Positions 31,595 through 38,028 of a stretch of DNA of 38,028 nt are shown piece by piece. Under the pieces are notes generated by a model, which was not told the DNA's origin, ran no database searches, and worked only from the letters and a program-made list of their open reading frames with translations. Source of the DNA: Streptacidiphilus carbonis (GTDB taxonomy: Bacteria > Actinomycetota > Actinomycetes > Streptomycetales > Streptomycetaceae); NCBI RefSeq assembly GCF_000787775.1, contig NZ_BBPM01000035.1:41997-80024 (forward strand). Reading direction: 5' to 3'. Positions within the stretch are counted from its first letter, which is position 1, and every line of letters begins with the position of its first letter. The translations under genes were made by a program, and so were the position numbers.

Positions 31595-32556
31595 CGGGTA
31601 CCACGCTCCTGCGAGGCGTACACGGCGCAGCAGATGATGGCCGCCTCGACGATCTGGGTGTACGAGTTGGGCACGTCGTGCTGGGTGAGCACGGCGGTGA
31701 TCAGCTGCATGAACAGCGCCCCGGCCACGGTGCCGAGCACCCGGACCCGGCCGCCGGTCAGCGGGGTGCCGCCGACCACCACCGCGGTGATCGCGTTGAG
31801 CTCCAGGTTCAGCCCCTGGTTGGCCGGGTCCGCCTCGGCGCCGTGGCCGACGATCATCACTCCGGCGAGGGCGGCCAGCACCCCGGAGACCACGTAGACG
31901 GTCAGCAGCACCCGCCGCACCGGCAGGCCCGCCAGCCGGCTCGCCTGCCGGTTGTCGCCGATGGCGACGAGGCGTCGGCCGAAGGTGGTGCGGCGCACCA
32001 CGAAGCCGACGACCAGCGCGCACAGCGCGGCGATCCAGGCCATCAGCGGGACGCCGCTGAAGCTGTCGGAGCCCAGCCCCAGCAGCGCGGCGTCGGTGAC
32101 CGGCTTGGCGGAGTTGCCGTTGACGATCTCGGCGAGCCCGCGCACTCCGATCATCAGCGACAGCGTCGCCACGATGGGCTGCACCCGGGCGAAGGCGACC
32201 ATCGCCCCGCCCACCGCCCCGGTGGCGGCGCCCAGGAGCAGGGCCAGCAGCAGCGCCGGGGCGAGCCCGTAGCCCAGGTAGAGCGGGACGACCGCGGCGG
32301 CGAGCGCGACCACGGCGCCGACGGAGAGGTCGATGCCCTCGGTGCCGATGACCAGGGCCATGCCGAGGGCGACCAGCAGGGTGGGGGCGACCTGGAACAG
32401 CTGGATGCGGACATTGCCGGAGGACACGAAGCTGCCGTCGAGGGCGACGGCGACCAGGAACAGGACGGCCAGCGCCGCGTACACGCCGTACTCCTGAAGC
32501 AGTCTCAGCAGCCGGTCGCGGTCGCGGATCGCGCCGGTCCAGGCGAGGGTGGTCAT
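31591..32556 (-). CDS. ABC sugar permease, first subunit (YtfT/RbsC type)
   Basis: The 321-residue BPD_transp_2 permease has LVIGTEGIDLSVGAVVALAA, VQPIVATLSLMIGVRGLAEI, VNGNSAKPVTD, GDNRQASRLAGLPVRR and VVVGGTPLTGGRVRVLGTV. The start overlaps the ATPase stop by 4 bp. The IVNGNSAKPV-like loop recalls YtfT more than RbsC, in line with the binding protein, but this is a weak guide. Two different permease genes in one operon is the layout of the E. coli ytfQRT-yjfF system. Confidence 0.93.
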   Translation of the reverse strand: MTTLAWTGAIRDRDRLLRLLQEYGVYAALAVLFLVAVALDGSFVSSGNVRIQLFQVAPTLLVALGMALVIGTEGIDLSVGAVVALAAAVVPLYLGYGLAPALLLALLLGAATGAVGGAMVAFARVQPIVATLSLMIGVRGLAEIVNGNSAKPVTDAALLGLGSDSFSGVPLMAWIAALCALVVGFVVRRTTFGRRLVAIGDNRQASRLAGLPVRRVLLTVYVVSGVLAALAGVMIVGHGAEADPANQGLNLELNAITAVVVGGTPLTGGRVRVLGTVAGALFMQLITAVLTQHDVPNSYTQIVEAAIICCAVYASQERGTR

Positions 32557-34181
32557 GACTGCGGCTCCTTGTCGTGGTCCTGCCTGTCCTGCCCGACCTG
32601 CCTGTCCTGCCCGACCTGCCCGACCTGACCGACCTGCCTGTCCTGTCCGTCCTGGGCCAGGGCTCCGAGCAGTGCGTCCTCGCTGACCTGGTCGCCTGCG
32701 AGCTCGCCGACGACCCGGCCGTCCTTGAGGACCACCACCCGGTCCGACCCCTCGATCAGCTCCTCCAGCTCGGAGGAGATCAGCAGCACGCCGAGTCCGT
32801 CGCCGGCCAGCTCGTTGATCAGTGCCTGCACCTCGGCCTTGGCGCCGACGTCGATCCCGCGGGTGGGCTCGTCCAGCAGCAGGACCTTGGGCTGCAGGCA
32901 TAGCCAGCGGGCCAGCAGCACCTTCTGCTGGTTGCCGCCGGACAGGTCGCCGACCCGCTGGTCCGGGCCGGAGGCCTTGATCCGCAGCCGGTCCATGAAG
33001 AACCGCACCAGTTCGTCCTGCTTGGCCTGGGAGACCAGGCCGGCCCGGGACAGCCGCGGCAGCGCGGCCAGCGCGATGTTCTCGCGCACCGACAGGCTGG
33101 GGATGATGCCCTCGGCCTTGCGGTCCTCGGCCAGCATGACCACCCCGGCCCGCATCGCGGCGGCGGGGCTGCGGCGGCGCAGGACAGTACCGTCGACCTC
33201 GACCGATCCGCCGTCGGCGGCCAGCGCGCCGATGATGGCCTTGGCGGTCTCGCTGCGGCCCGCGCCCAGCAGCCCGCCCAGGCCGACGACCTCGCCGGGG
33301 CGGATGTCCAGGGAGACCCCGTGCAGGCGGTGACGCACGTTCAGCTGCGTCGCCCGGAGGGCGGGCCGGCCCTCGGTCGCGGCGTCGCGGTCGGCGTCGA
33401 AGGCGGTGGCGCCCTCCTCCCGGACGGTGGCCGGCTCCCGGCCGAGCATCAGCGAGATCAGCTTCAGCCGCTCCAGTCCGGCGATCTCCCCGGTGTGCAC
33501 GACCGCGCCGTCGCGCATGACGGTGACCCGGTCGCAGACCGCGTAGAGCTCGTCCAGCCGGTGGCTGACGTAGACCACGGCGATGCCGTGGTCCTTCAAC
33601 CGGCGGATCACCTCGAACAGGGTGTCCACCTCGCGGGGCTCCAGGGACGAGGTCGGCTCGTCCATGATCACCACTCGGGCGTCCACCTGCACCGCGCGGG
33701 CCAGCGCCACCATCTGCTGCGCGCCGAGCCCCAGCGTCCGCAGCGGCCGGGTGACGTCGGTGTCCACGCCGAAGCGCCGCAGCTCCGCCGCCGCGTCGCG
33801 GTTCATCCGGCGTACGTCGACCAGGCCGAGGCGGCGCGGTTCGCGGCCCAGGTAGAGGTTGCGGGCCACCGACATCAGCGGCACCAGGTTGACCTCCTGG
33901 TAGATGGTCGAGATCCCGGCCGCCTGGGCCTCCAGCGGATTGCGGAACTCCCGGTCCCGGCCCGCGAACCGGATCCGGCCGGCGTCCGGGCGGTAGACCC
34001 CGGTCATCACCTTGATCAGGGTGGACTTGCCGGCGCCGTTCTCGCCGATCAGGGCGTGCACCTCGCCCTGGCGCAGGGTGAAGTGCACACCGATCAGGGC
34101 GTGCACGCCCGCGAAGCTCTTGTCGACCCCGGCGACCTCCAGGACGGAGTCGGGCACGGGGACCGGGGCCTGCTGGACCAA
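32553..34181 (-). CDS. Sugar ABC transporter ATPase, duplicated (YtfR/RbsA type)
   Basis: The 542-residue protein is two fused ATPase domains. The first has Walker A GENGAGKST (46-54), a variant signature LGLGAQQMVALARA and Walker B VVIMDEPTS. The second has a degenerate Walker A GGLLGAGRSE, signature LSGGNQQKVLLARW and Walker B LLLDEPTRGID. This is the normal pattern of RbsA/XylG/YtfR proteins. The start is TTG, fixed by GGAGG six bases upstream. The last 30 or so residues are a run of Q-D/V-R/G tripeptides encoded by a 9-bp tandem repeat, which is not part of the family fold. A strong hairpin separates it from the binding-protein gene. Confidence 0.95.
   Translation of the reverse strand: MVQQAPVPVPDSVLEVAGVDKSFAGVHALIGVHFTLRQGEVHALIGENGAGKSTLIKVMTGVYRPDAGRIRFAGRDREFRNPLEAQAAGISTIYQEVNLVPLMSVARNLYLGREPRRLGLVDVRRMNRDAAAELRRFGVDTDVTRPLRTLGLGAQQMVALARAVQVDARVVIMDEPTSSLEPREVDTLFEVIRRLKDHGIAVVYVSHRLDELYAVCDRVTVMRDGAVVHTGEIAGLERLKLISLMLGREPATVREEGATAFDADRDAATEGRPALRATQLNVRHRLHGVSLDIRPGEVVGLGGLLGAGRSETAKAIIGALAADGGSVEVDGTVLRRRSPAAAMRAGVVMLAEDRKAEGIIPSLSVRENIALAALPRLSRAGLVSQAKQDELVRFFMDRLRIKASGPDQRVGDLSGGNQQKVLLARWLCLQPKVLLLDEPTRGIDVGAKAEVQALINELAGDGLGVLLISSELEELIEGSDRVVVLKDGRVVGELAGDQVSEDALLGALAQDGQDRQVGQVGQVGQDRQVGQDRQDHDKEPQS
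32579..32659. repeat. 9-bp tandem repeat in the ATPase 3' end
   Basis: Nine units of the form CCTGCCYGW run without gaps, mostly CCTGCCTGT or CCTGCCCGA; the last two are degenerate. On the coding strand they give Gln-Asp-Arg/Gln-Val-Gly tripeptides. As the unit is a multiple of three, a change in copy number would keep the frame. Confidence 0.9.
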
Positions 34182-34198
34182 CGTTTACCTCCTCGGAC

Positions 34199-34242
34199 GG
34201 GGCCGCCGCCGGCCCCGGGGCCGTGTCCGCTGCGGCGGCCCC
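34199..34242 (-). terminator. Hairpin between binding-protein and ATPase genes
   Basis: Perfect 11-bp arms GGGGCCGCCGC (34199-34209) and GCGGCGGCCCC (34232-34242). This position is typical for a partial terminator or RNA-stabilising stem that gives more binding protein than ATPase and permease. Confidence 0.6.
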
Positions 34243-34264
34243 GGGTGCCCGCGACCGGGCCGGA

Positions 34265-35383
34265 TCAGTAGACGAGCCCCTGGGAGAGCGCCTGCTGGGC
34301 GTTGGCGCCGGTGAAGTGGCCGTCCTTGATGATGACCTTGGGCTGCACGCCGGTGCTGCCGAAGAAGTCCTTGAGCGACTGGAAGGCCAGCGGGCCGAAG
34401 CGGGGGTTGGTCTCGATGTCCGCGACCAGCTGTCCGGCGGCGACGTCCTGGACGACCTGCTGGATCCCGTCGATGGACACGATCTTGATGTCCTTGCCAG
34501 GGGTCTTCCCGGCGGACTTGATGGCCTGGATCGCACCCAGCGCCATGGCGTCGTTCTCGGCGTAGACGGCGTTGATGTCGGAGTGCGCCTGGAGCAGCTG
34601 CTCCATCACCTTCTGGCCGTCGGTCTGGTCGAAGTTGCCGGTCTGCGAGGCGACCACGCTCATGTTCGGGTACTTGGCGGTGAGTTGGTCGGTGAAGCCC
34701 TTGGTCCGGTCGGCCGACACGTTGTTGCCGGGGGTGCCCTGGAGGATCGCGACATGCGCCTTCGCACCGGTGGCGCCCGCCAGGTCGTCGGCGGCGATCT
34801 GCGCCTGGCCGTAGAAGTCGGAGCCGATGAAGGCGATGAAGTCGGAGCAGGCCGTGCCGGTGACGGTGCGGTCGATGGTGAGCACCGGGATCTTCTTGGC
34901 CTTGGCCTGGGCCAGTGCGGGCCCGAGGCCGTCGGAGTTCTCCGGGGCCACGACCAGGACCTTGGCGCCCTGCGCGATCATGTCCTCGATCTGCGAGTTC
35001 TGGGCGTTCACATCGGCGTTGGCGTTGCGCTCGATCAGTTTGACGCCGAGCCGCTTGGCCTCGGTCTCGATGCTCTTGGTCTCGGTGGCGCGGAACGGAT
35101 TGCTCGTGGACTCGGACTGCGAGAAGCCGACGACGGTCTTGCCGTCGGTGATGTCCAGCTGAGGAACGCCGCCGGCGTAGGACTGGTAGGTGCAGCCGGG
35201 GCCGGAGGGGGAGCCGGACGGCGAGACCACCTGCTGGGCGTCGGCGGTGTTGGCCGCAGTGGGTACGGCTGAGGTTGAAGTCGCGCTACTGGTACCGGAG
35301 TTGGTGCACGCGGTCACGGCCAGGAGCAGGCCGCCGGAGAGGAGTGCCGCGCTCACGGCTCTGGCCCGGGGGGAGGCGTTCAT
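34265..35383 (-). CDS. Sugar-binding lipoprotein, YtfQ-like
   Basis: The signal peptide ends with the lipobox VTAC (Cys26), followed by a Ser/Thr/Ala-rich linker. The remainder is a type I periplasmic-binding protein (Peripla_BP_4). Segments VVGFSQSESTSNPFRATETK, QIEDMIAQGAKVLVVAPENSDGL, PVLTIDRTVTGTACSDF and NAVYAENDAMALGAIQAI resemble the galactofuranose-binding protein YtfQ more than ribose-binding proteins. The ligand is inferred to be a monosaccharide, possibly a furanose. It is the first gene of the importer operon, with a promoter and CG-centred operator just upstream. Confidence 0.92.
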   Translation of the reverse strand: MNASPRARAVSAALLSGGLLLAVTACTNSGTSSATSTSAVPTAANTADAQQVVSPSGSPSGPGCTYQSYAGGVPQLDITDGKTVVGFSQSESTSNPFRATETKSIETEAKRLGVKLIERNANADVNAQNSQIEDMIAQGAKVLVVAPENSDGLGPALAQAKAKKIPVLTIDRTVTGTACSDFIAFIGSDFYGQAQIAADDLAGATGAKAHVAILQGTPGNNVSADRTKGFTDQLTAKYPNMSVVASQTGNFDQTDGQKVMEQLLQAHSDINAVYAENDAMALGAIQAIKSAGKTPGKDIKIVSIDGIQQVVQDVAAGQLVADIETNPRFGPLAFQSLKDFFGSTGVQPKVIIKDGHFTGANAQQALSQGLVY

Positions 35384-35434
35384 GCGCCGATCACATCCTT
35401 GGAAGAAGGGTGGGAGGGTGAGGGGTGCGCAATT

Positions 35435-35446
35435 TCCAACGTTGGA
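35435..35446. promoter_or_regulatory. LacI-type operator of the importer operon
   Basis: TCCAACGTTGGA is a perfect 12-bp palindrome with the central CG typical of LacI-family sites. It lies 5 bp downstream of the -10 box of the binding-protein gene and 52 bp before its start codon. The same TTTCCAACGTTG core occurs at 35687-35698. Confidence 0.75.
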
Positions 35447-35450
35447 GAGG

Positions 35451-35480
35451 ACAGTGGGCCATGAGCAGACAAGCTGTCAA
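35451..35480 (-). promoter_or_regulatory. Promoter of the importer operon
   Basis: On the minus strand a consensus TTGACA (35475-35480) is followed after 18 bp by CACTGT (35451-35456). The transcript would start inside or next to the operator at 35435-35446. Confidence 0.55.
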
Positions 35481-35688
35481 GAGTCTGTGCCGCAAACGAT
35501 TCAGACGACGTGTCAGACAGCGGCGGTAAAGGGTCCAGTCGCCCGCGATGTGGCCGGTCGAGGGGGTGAGTGGCAGTAAAGGTCCAGCTCAGGACAGACT
35601 CTGACGCTCCATCGGATGTTGCGGGAGTGGATGTCGAGGGGGTGGACACGACGCGATCACCGTGCTGTCATTCTTCCGGTCGCGTATT

Positions 35689-35700
35689 TCCAACGTTGTC
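35689..35700. promoter_or_regulatory. Second copy of the LacI-type operator
   Basis: TCCAACGTTGTC matches the operator at 35435-35446 in 10 of 12 positions, with TTT before it in both. It lies 57 bp before the start codon of the exported enzyme. A -10-like TATTTC (35685-35690) overlaps it. The 373-bp gap between the divergent genes also holds a direct repeat, GTAAAGGGTCCAG / GTAAAGGTCCAG (about 35526 and 35576), of unknown use. Confidence 0.65.
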
Positions 35701-35756
35701 ATCCAGATTTCCCCCTGCCACCACTGCTCTGCCGAGCAGCCCCTGGAGGAACACAC

Positions 35757-37952
35757 ATGACAGACCCCCAGTACACCCGCCGCGGGCTGATCCGCTGGTC
35801 CGGCGCCGCCGGGATCGGAGCCGCGGGACTGGCGCTGCTGCCGCCCGGCACGGCCCACGCCGCCGCGCCCGCGAACCAGGCCGAAGCGGCGGGCACGGCG
35901 GGTGTCGCCGGCGCCGACACCCTCGCCACGAGCCTGACCACCGACTTCGACCCGATCCGGCCCCCTGCGGTCCCGCTGGCCGTGCGTTCGCCCTACCTCA
36001 GCACCTGGCTCCCGGCCGACAACCCGGCCGGCACCTGGCCCACCTTCTGGACCGGGCGCACCACCGCGATGACCGGCATCGCCCAGATCGACGGCGTGCC
36101 CTTCCTCTTCCTGGGCGCTCCCAACATCGCCGGCCACGTGCTGCGCGGCATGGCCCAGCGCAGGCTCACCACGACCGCCACCGCGTCCCGGTTCCTCTTC
36201 GAGGCCGCCGGGGTGGAGCTGACCCTCACCTTCCGCTCCCCGGTCGAGCCCGGGGACCTGCGCCGCCAGTCCGTGCCGCTGTCCTACGTCACCGCCGACG
36301 TCCGCAGCACCGACGGGCGCACCCACCAGGTCCGGCTCTACTTCGACATCTCCGGGGAGTGGGTCCATGCCAACGCCGGCACGCCGATCCGCTGGTCGCA
36401 GGAGCAGGTCTCCGGCTCAGGCGCCGCGCTGACCGCGCTCAGCCTCACCCCCGACGCGCCGAAGGTACTGGCCGAGGACGGTGACATGGCGACCTGGGGC
36501 ACCATCGTCTGGAACGCCACCGACCGTCCGGGACTCACCTGGCAGATCGGCGCCGACACCGCGGTGCGCCCGGCCGCGCTGAGCGACGGAAAGCTGGGCA
36601 ACTCCTCGGACGGCGACCAGCCGCGCCCCATCAACGACAACTGGCCGGTCTTCGCCTTCCACTTCGACCTGGGCGGCGTGGGCGGGGCCCCACAGTCCGC
36701 GGTGCTCTCGGTGGGCCACGTCCGCGAGCCCGCCGTCAGCTACCTCGGTGCCCAGCTGCCGCCGCTGTGGAAGTCCTCCTGGTCCAGTTGGCAGCAGATG
36801 GCGGCCTGGTTCCACGCCGACGCCGCGGCCGCCCGCAAGCGCGGCGACGCCCTGGACGCCAGGATCCGGCAGCAGGCCACGGCCGCCGGCGGCGCCGAGT
36901 ACGCGGCCCTGTGCGCCCTCGCGCTGCGGCAGGCCTACGCCGGCATCGAGCTGGTCAGCCGGGACGGTCAGCCCTGGGCCTTCCTCAAGGAGATCTCCAG
37001 CGACGGCAATGTCTCGACGATCGACGTCACCTACCCGGCGATGCCGGTCTTCGCCTACGCCGACCCCGGGTACCTCGGGCTGCTGCTGGCGCCCATGCTG
37101 GACTACGCCGAGCACGGCGGCTGGCCCAAGGCCTTCGCCGAGCACGACCTGGGCTCCAGCTACCCCAACGCCTCCGGCCACAACGACGGCAACGAGGAGG
37201 ACATGCCGATCGAGGAGTCGGCCAACGTGCTCATCATGAGCGCCGCCTACGCCGCACGGACCGGTGGCGCCACGGCGCGCGCCTTCGCCACCACGCACTA
37301 CCCGGTCCTGAAGCAGTGGGCCGACTACCTCGTCGACAACACCCTCGACCCGGGCTTCCAGAACCAGACCGACGACTTCACCGGATTCATCGGCCACAGC
37401 GCCAACCTCGCCCTGAAGGGGATCATCGCGGTGGGCGCGATGGGCCGGATCGCCGAGCTGGCCGGGAGGACGGCCGACGCGGACCACTACCGCTCGGTCT
37501 CCCGTGACTACATCTCCCAGTGGGGCGTACTGGCCCAGGACGCCTCCGGGGACCACCTCAAGCTCGCCTACGACCAGCCCGGCACCTGGAGCCTGAAGTA
37601 CAACGGCTATCCGGACGCGCTGCTGGGCCTGGGCCTGGTCCCCGAGGCGGTCGCCGCCCAGGAGGCGGCCTGGTACCTCACCCAGGTCAACCAGTACGGC
37701 GTCCCGCTGGACGTCCGCCACTCCTACACCAAGGGCGACTGGGAGATGTGGACCGCCGCCTGGCTGCGGGACCACCCGGTCAGCCGGTACCTGGTCGACT
37801 CCCTCTACGCCTTCGTCCACACCTCGCCGTCCCGCGTCCCCTTCACCGACTGGTACGACACGGTGAACGACCGTCAGAACGGCTTCCAGGCCCGCCCGGT
37901 GGTCGGCGGAGTGTTCGCCCTGCTCAGCCTGGCCCGCCCTCAAGGCCTCTGA
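35757..37952 (+). CDS. Tat-exported glutaminase-A-like (DUF4965/DUF1793) protein
   Basis: The 731-residue protein begins with a Tat-type signal (TRRGLIRW, Arg8-Arg9, hydrophobic stretch, cleavage near AHA-AAP at about 36). The N-terminal half looks beta-rich (DUF5127-like; YLSTWLPADNPAGTWPTFWT, VELTLTFRSPVEPGDLRRQ). The C-terminal half looks like an (alpha/alpha)6 barrel, with the family hallmark YPNASGHNDGNEEDMPIEES (about residues 470-490) and SLKYNGYPDALLGLGLVP. Databases usually name this family after a fungal glutaminase A. The architecture is also close to glycosidases, and the link with a sugar importer favours a glycan substrate here. GGAGGA lies six bases before the ATG. A strong hairpin follows the stop. 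Confidence 0.85.
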   Translation: MTDPQYTRRGLIRWSGAAGIGAAGLALLPPGTAHAAAPANQAEAAGTAGVAGADTLATSLTTDFDPIRPPAVPLAVRSPYLSTWLPADNPAGTWPTFWTGRTTAMTGIAQIDGVPFLFLGAPNIAGHVLRGMAQRRLTTTATASRFLFEAAGVELTLTFRSPVEPGDLRRQSVPLSYVTADVRSTDGRTHQVRLYFDISGEWVHANAGTPIRWSQEQVSGSGAALTALSLTPDAPKVLAEDGDMATWGTIVWNATDRPGLTWQIGADTAVRPAALSDGKLGNSSDGDQPRPINDNWPVFAFHFDLGGVGGAPQSAVLSVGHVREPAVSYLGAQLPPLWKSSWSSWQQMAAWFHADAAAARKRGDALDARIRQQATAAGGAEYAALCALALRQAYAGIELVSRDGQPWAFLKEISSDGNVSTIDVTYPAMPVFAYADPGYLGLLLAPMLDYAEHGGWPKAFAEHDLGSSYPNASGHNDGNEEDMPIEESANVLIMSAAYAARTGGATARAFATTHYPVLKQWADYLVDNTLDPGFQNQTDDFTGFIGHSANLALKGIIAVGAMGRIAELAGRTADADHYRSVSRDYISQWGVLAQDASGDHLKLAYDQPGTWSLKYNGYPDALLGLGLVPEAVAAQEAAWYLTQVNQYGVPLDVRHSYTKGDWEMWTAAWLRDHPVSRYLVDSLYAFVHTSPSRVPFTDWYDTVNDRQNGFQARPVVGGVFALLSLARPQGL

Positions 37953-37955
37953 CCG

Positions 37956-38009
37956 GAACGGCCCGGCGCCTCCCCCGTCCCTGCTCGCGGGGGAGGCGCC
38001 GGACCGTTC
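37956..38009 (+). terminator. Terminator of the exported-enzyme gene
   Basis: Arms of 22 bp (37956-37977 and 37988-38009) pair with a single mismatch around a 10-base loop; the inner 15 bp (CCGGCGCCTCCCCCG) are perfect. It starts 4 bp after the stop codon. The remaining 19 bases hold nothing I can assign. Confidence 0.88.
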
Positions 38010-38028
38010 GTCGGGCTCAGGTCAGCGC

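Noticed and set aside
29429-31897. An 822-codon plus-strand open frame across lacI and the permeases
   Set aside because: Shadow of the minus-strand genes; no domain and no ribosome site.
31591-34536. A 981-codon reading of the first permease
   Set aside because: The extra N-terminal 660 residues are an out-of-frame reading of the ATPase; the permease proper starts at 32556, overlapping the ATPase stop.
1-38028. CRISPR array, tRNA/rRNA genes, insertion sequences or prophage
   Set aside because: I saw no regularly spaced direct repeats with unique spacers, no cloverleaf or rRNA stretches, and no transposase, integrase or phage structural genes. This was judged by eye.

Overview
The window is about 38 kb of very GC-rich DNA. 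It has strong third-position G/C bias, GTG and TTG starts, tightly overlapping ATGA gene junctions, Tat and lipoprotein signals, and many LacI, TetR and ROK regulators. The repeated hairpin at 29377-29479 is of a type I recall from Streptomyces intergenic regions. All this points to a Streptomyces-like actinomycete (Streptomycetaceae); the species cannot be told. I see no rRNA, tRNA, CRISPR, insertion sequence or phage genes. The window looks like an accessory chromosomal stretch given to carbohydrate use plus small regulator/target pairs.

Region A (1-4.6 kb): a secreted GH30 glycosidase cut by the window edge, a divergent LacI repressor with operator-like repeats between them, and an SGNH esterase that follows an autoregulated-looking tetR. 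Region B (4.7-11.7 kb): small divergent pairs, each with a visible palindrome. These are a second methionine aminopeptidase with an XRE protein, a TetR with a membrane protein, and an MFS exporter with a LysR. A methyltransferase, a DUF4242 protein and a cupin lie among them, together with two gene remnants (an XRE/TPR regulator and a FAD oxidase).

Region C (11.8-20.7 kb): a ROK repressor divergent from an operon of lipoprotein sugar-binding protein, two ABC permeases, an unassigned glycosidase-like cytoplasmic protein and a secreted ricin-lectin protein. The last two are candidates for unfamiliar carbohydrate-active enzymes. No ATPase is present, as expected for actinobacterial systems that share MsiK. 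Region D (20.7-28.2 kb): a quinone oxidoreductase remnant with tandem repeats, a small secreted protein behind 11-bp direct repeats, a stand-alone ATP-dependent DNA ligase, an SDR/TetR pair, an ECF sigma factor coupled to an unusual membrane protein, and a TetR/quinone-oxidoreductase pair.

Region E (28.2-38 kb): the most coherent system. A YtfQ/YtfR/YtfT/YjfF-type ABC importer ends in its own lacI. A large Tat-exported glutaminase-A-like (DUF4965/DUF1793) protein is transcribed divergently from it. A second, paralogous lacI lies beyond a long hairpin. The same CG-centred operator core precedes both the importer and the exported enzyme, and a related half-site precedes the second lacI. I infer a regulon that degrades an extracellular glycan, perhaps one containing furanose sugars, and imports the product.
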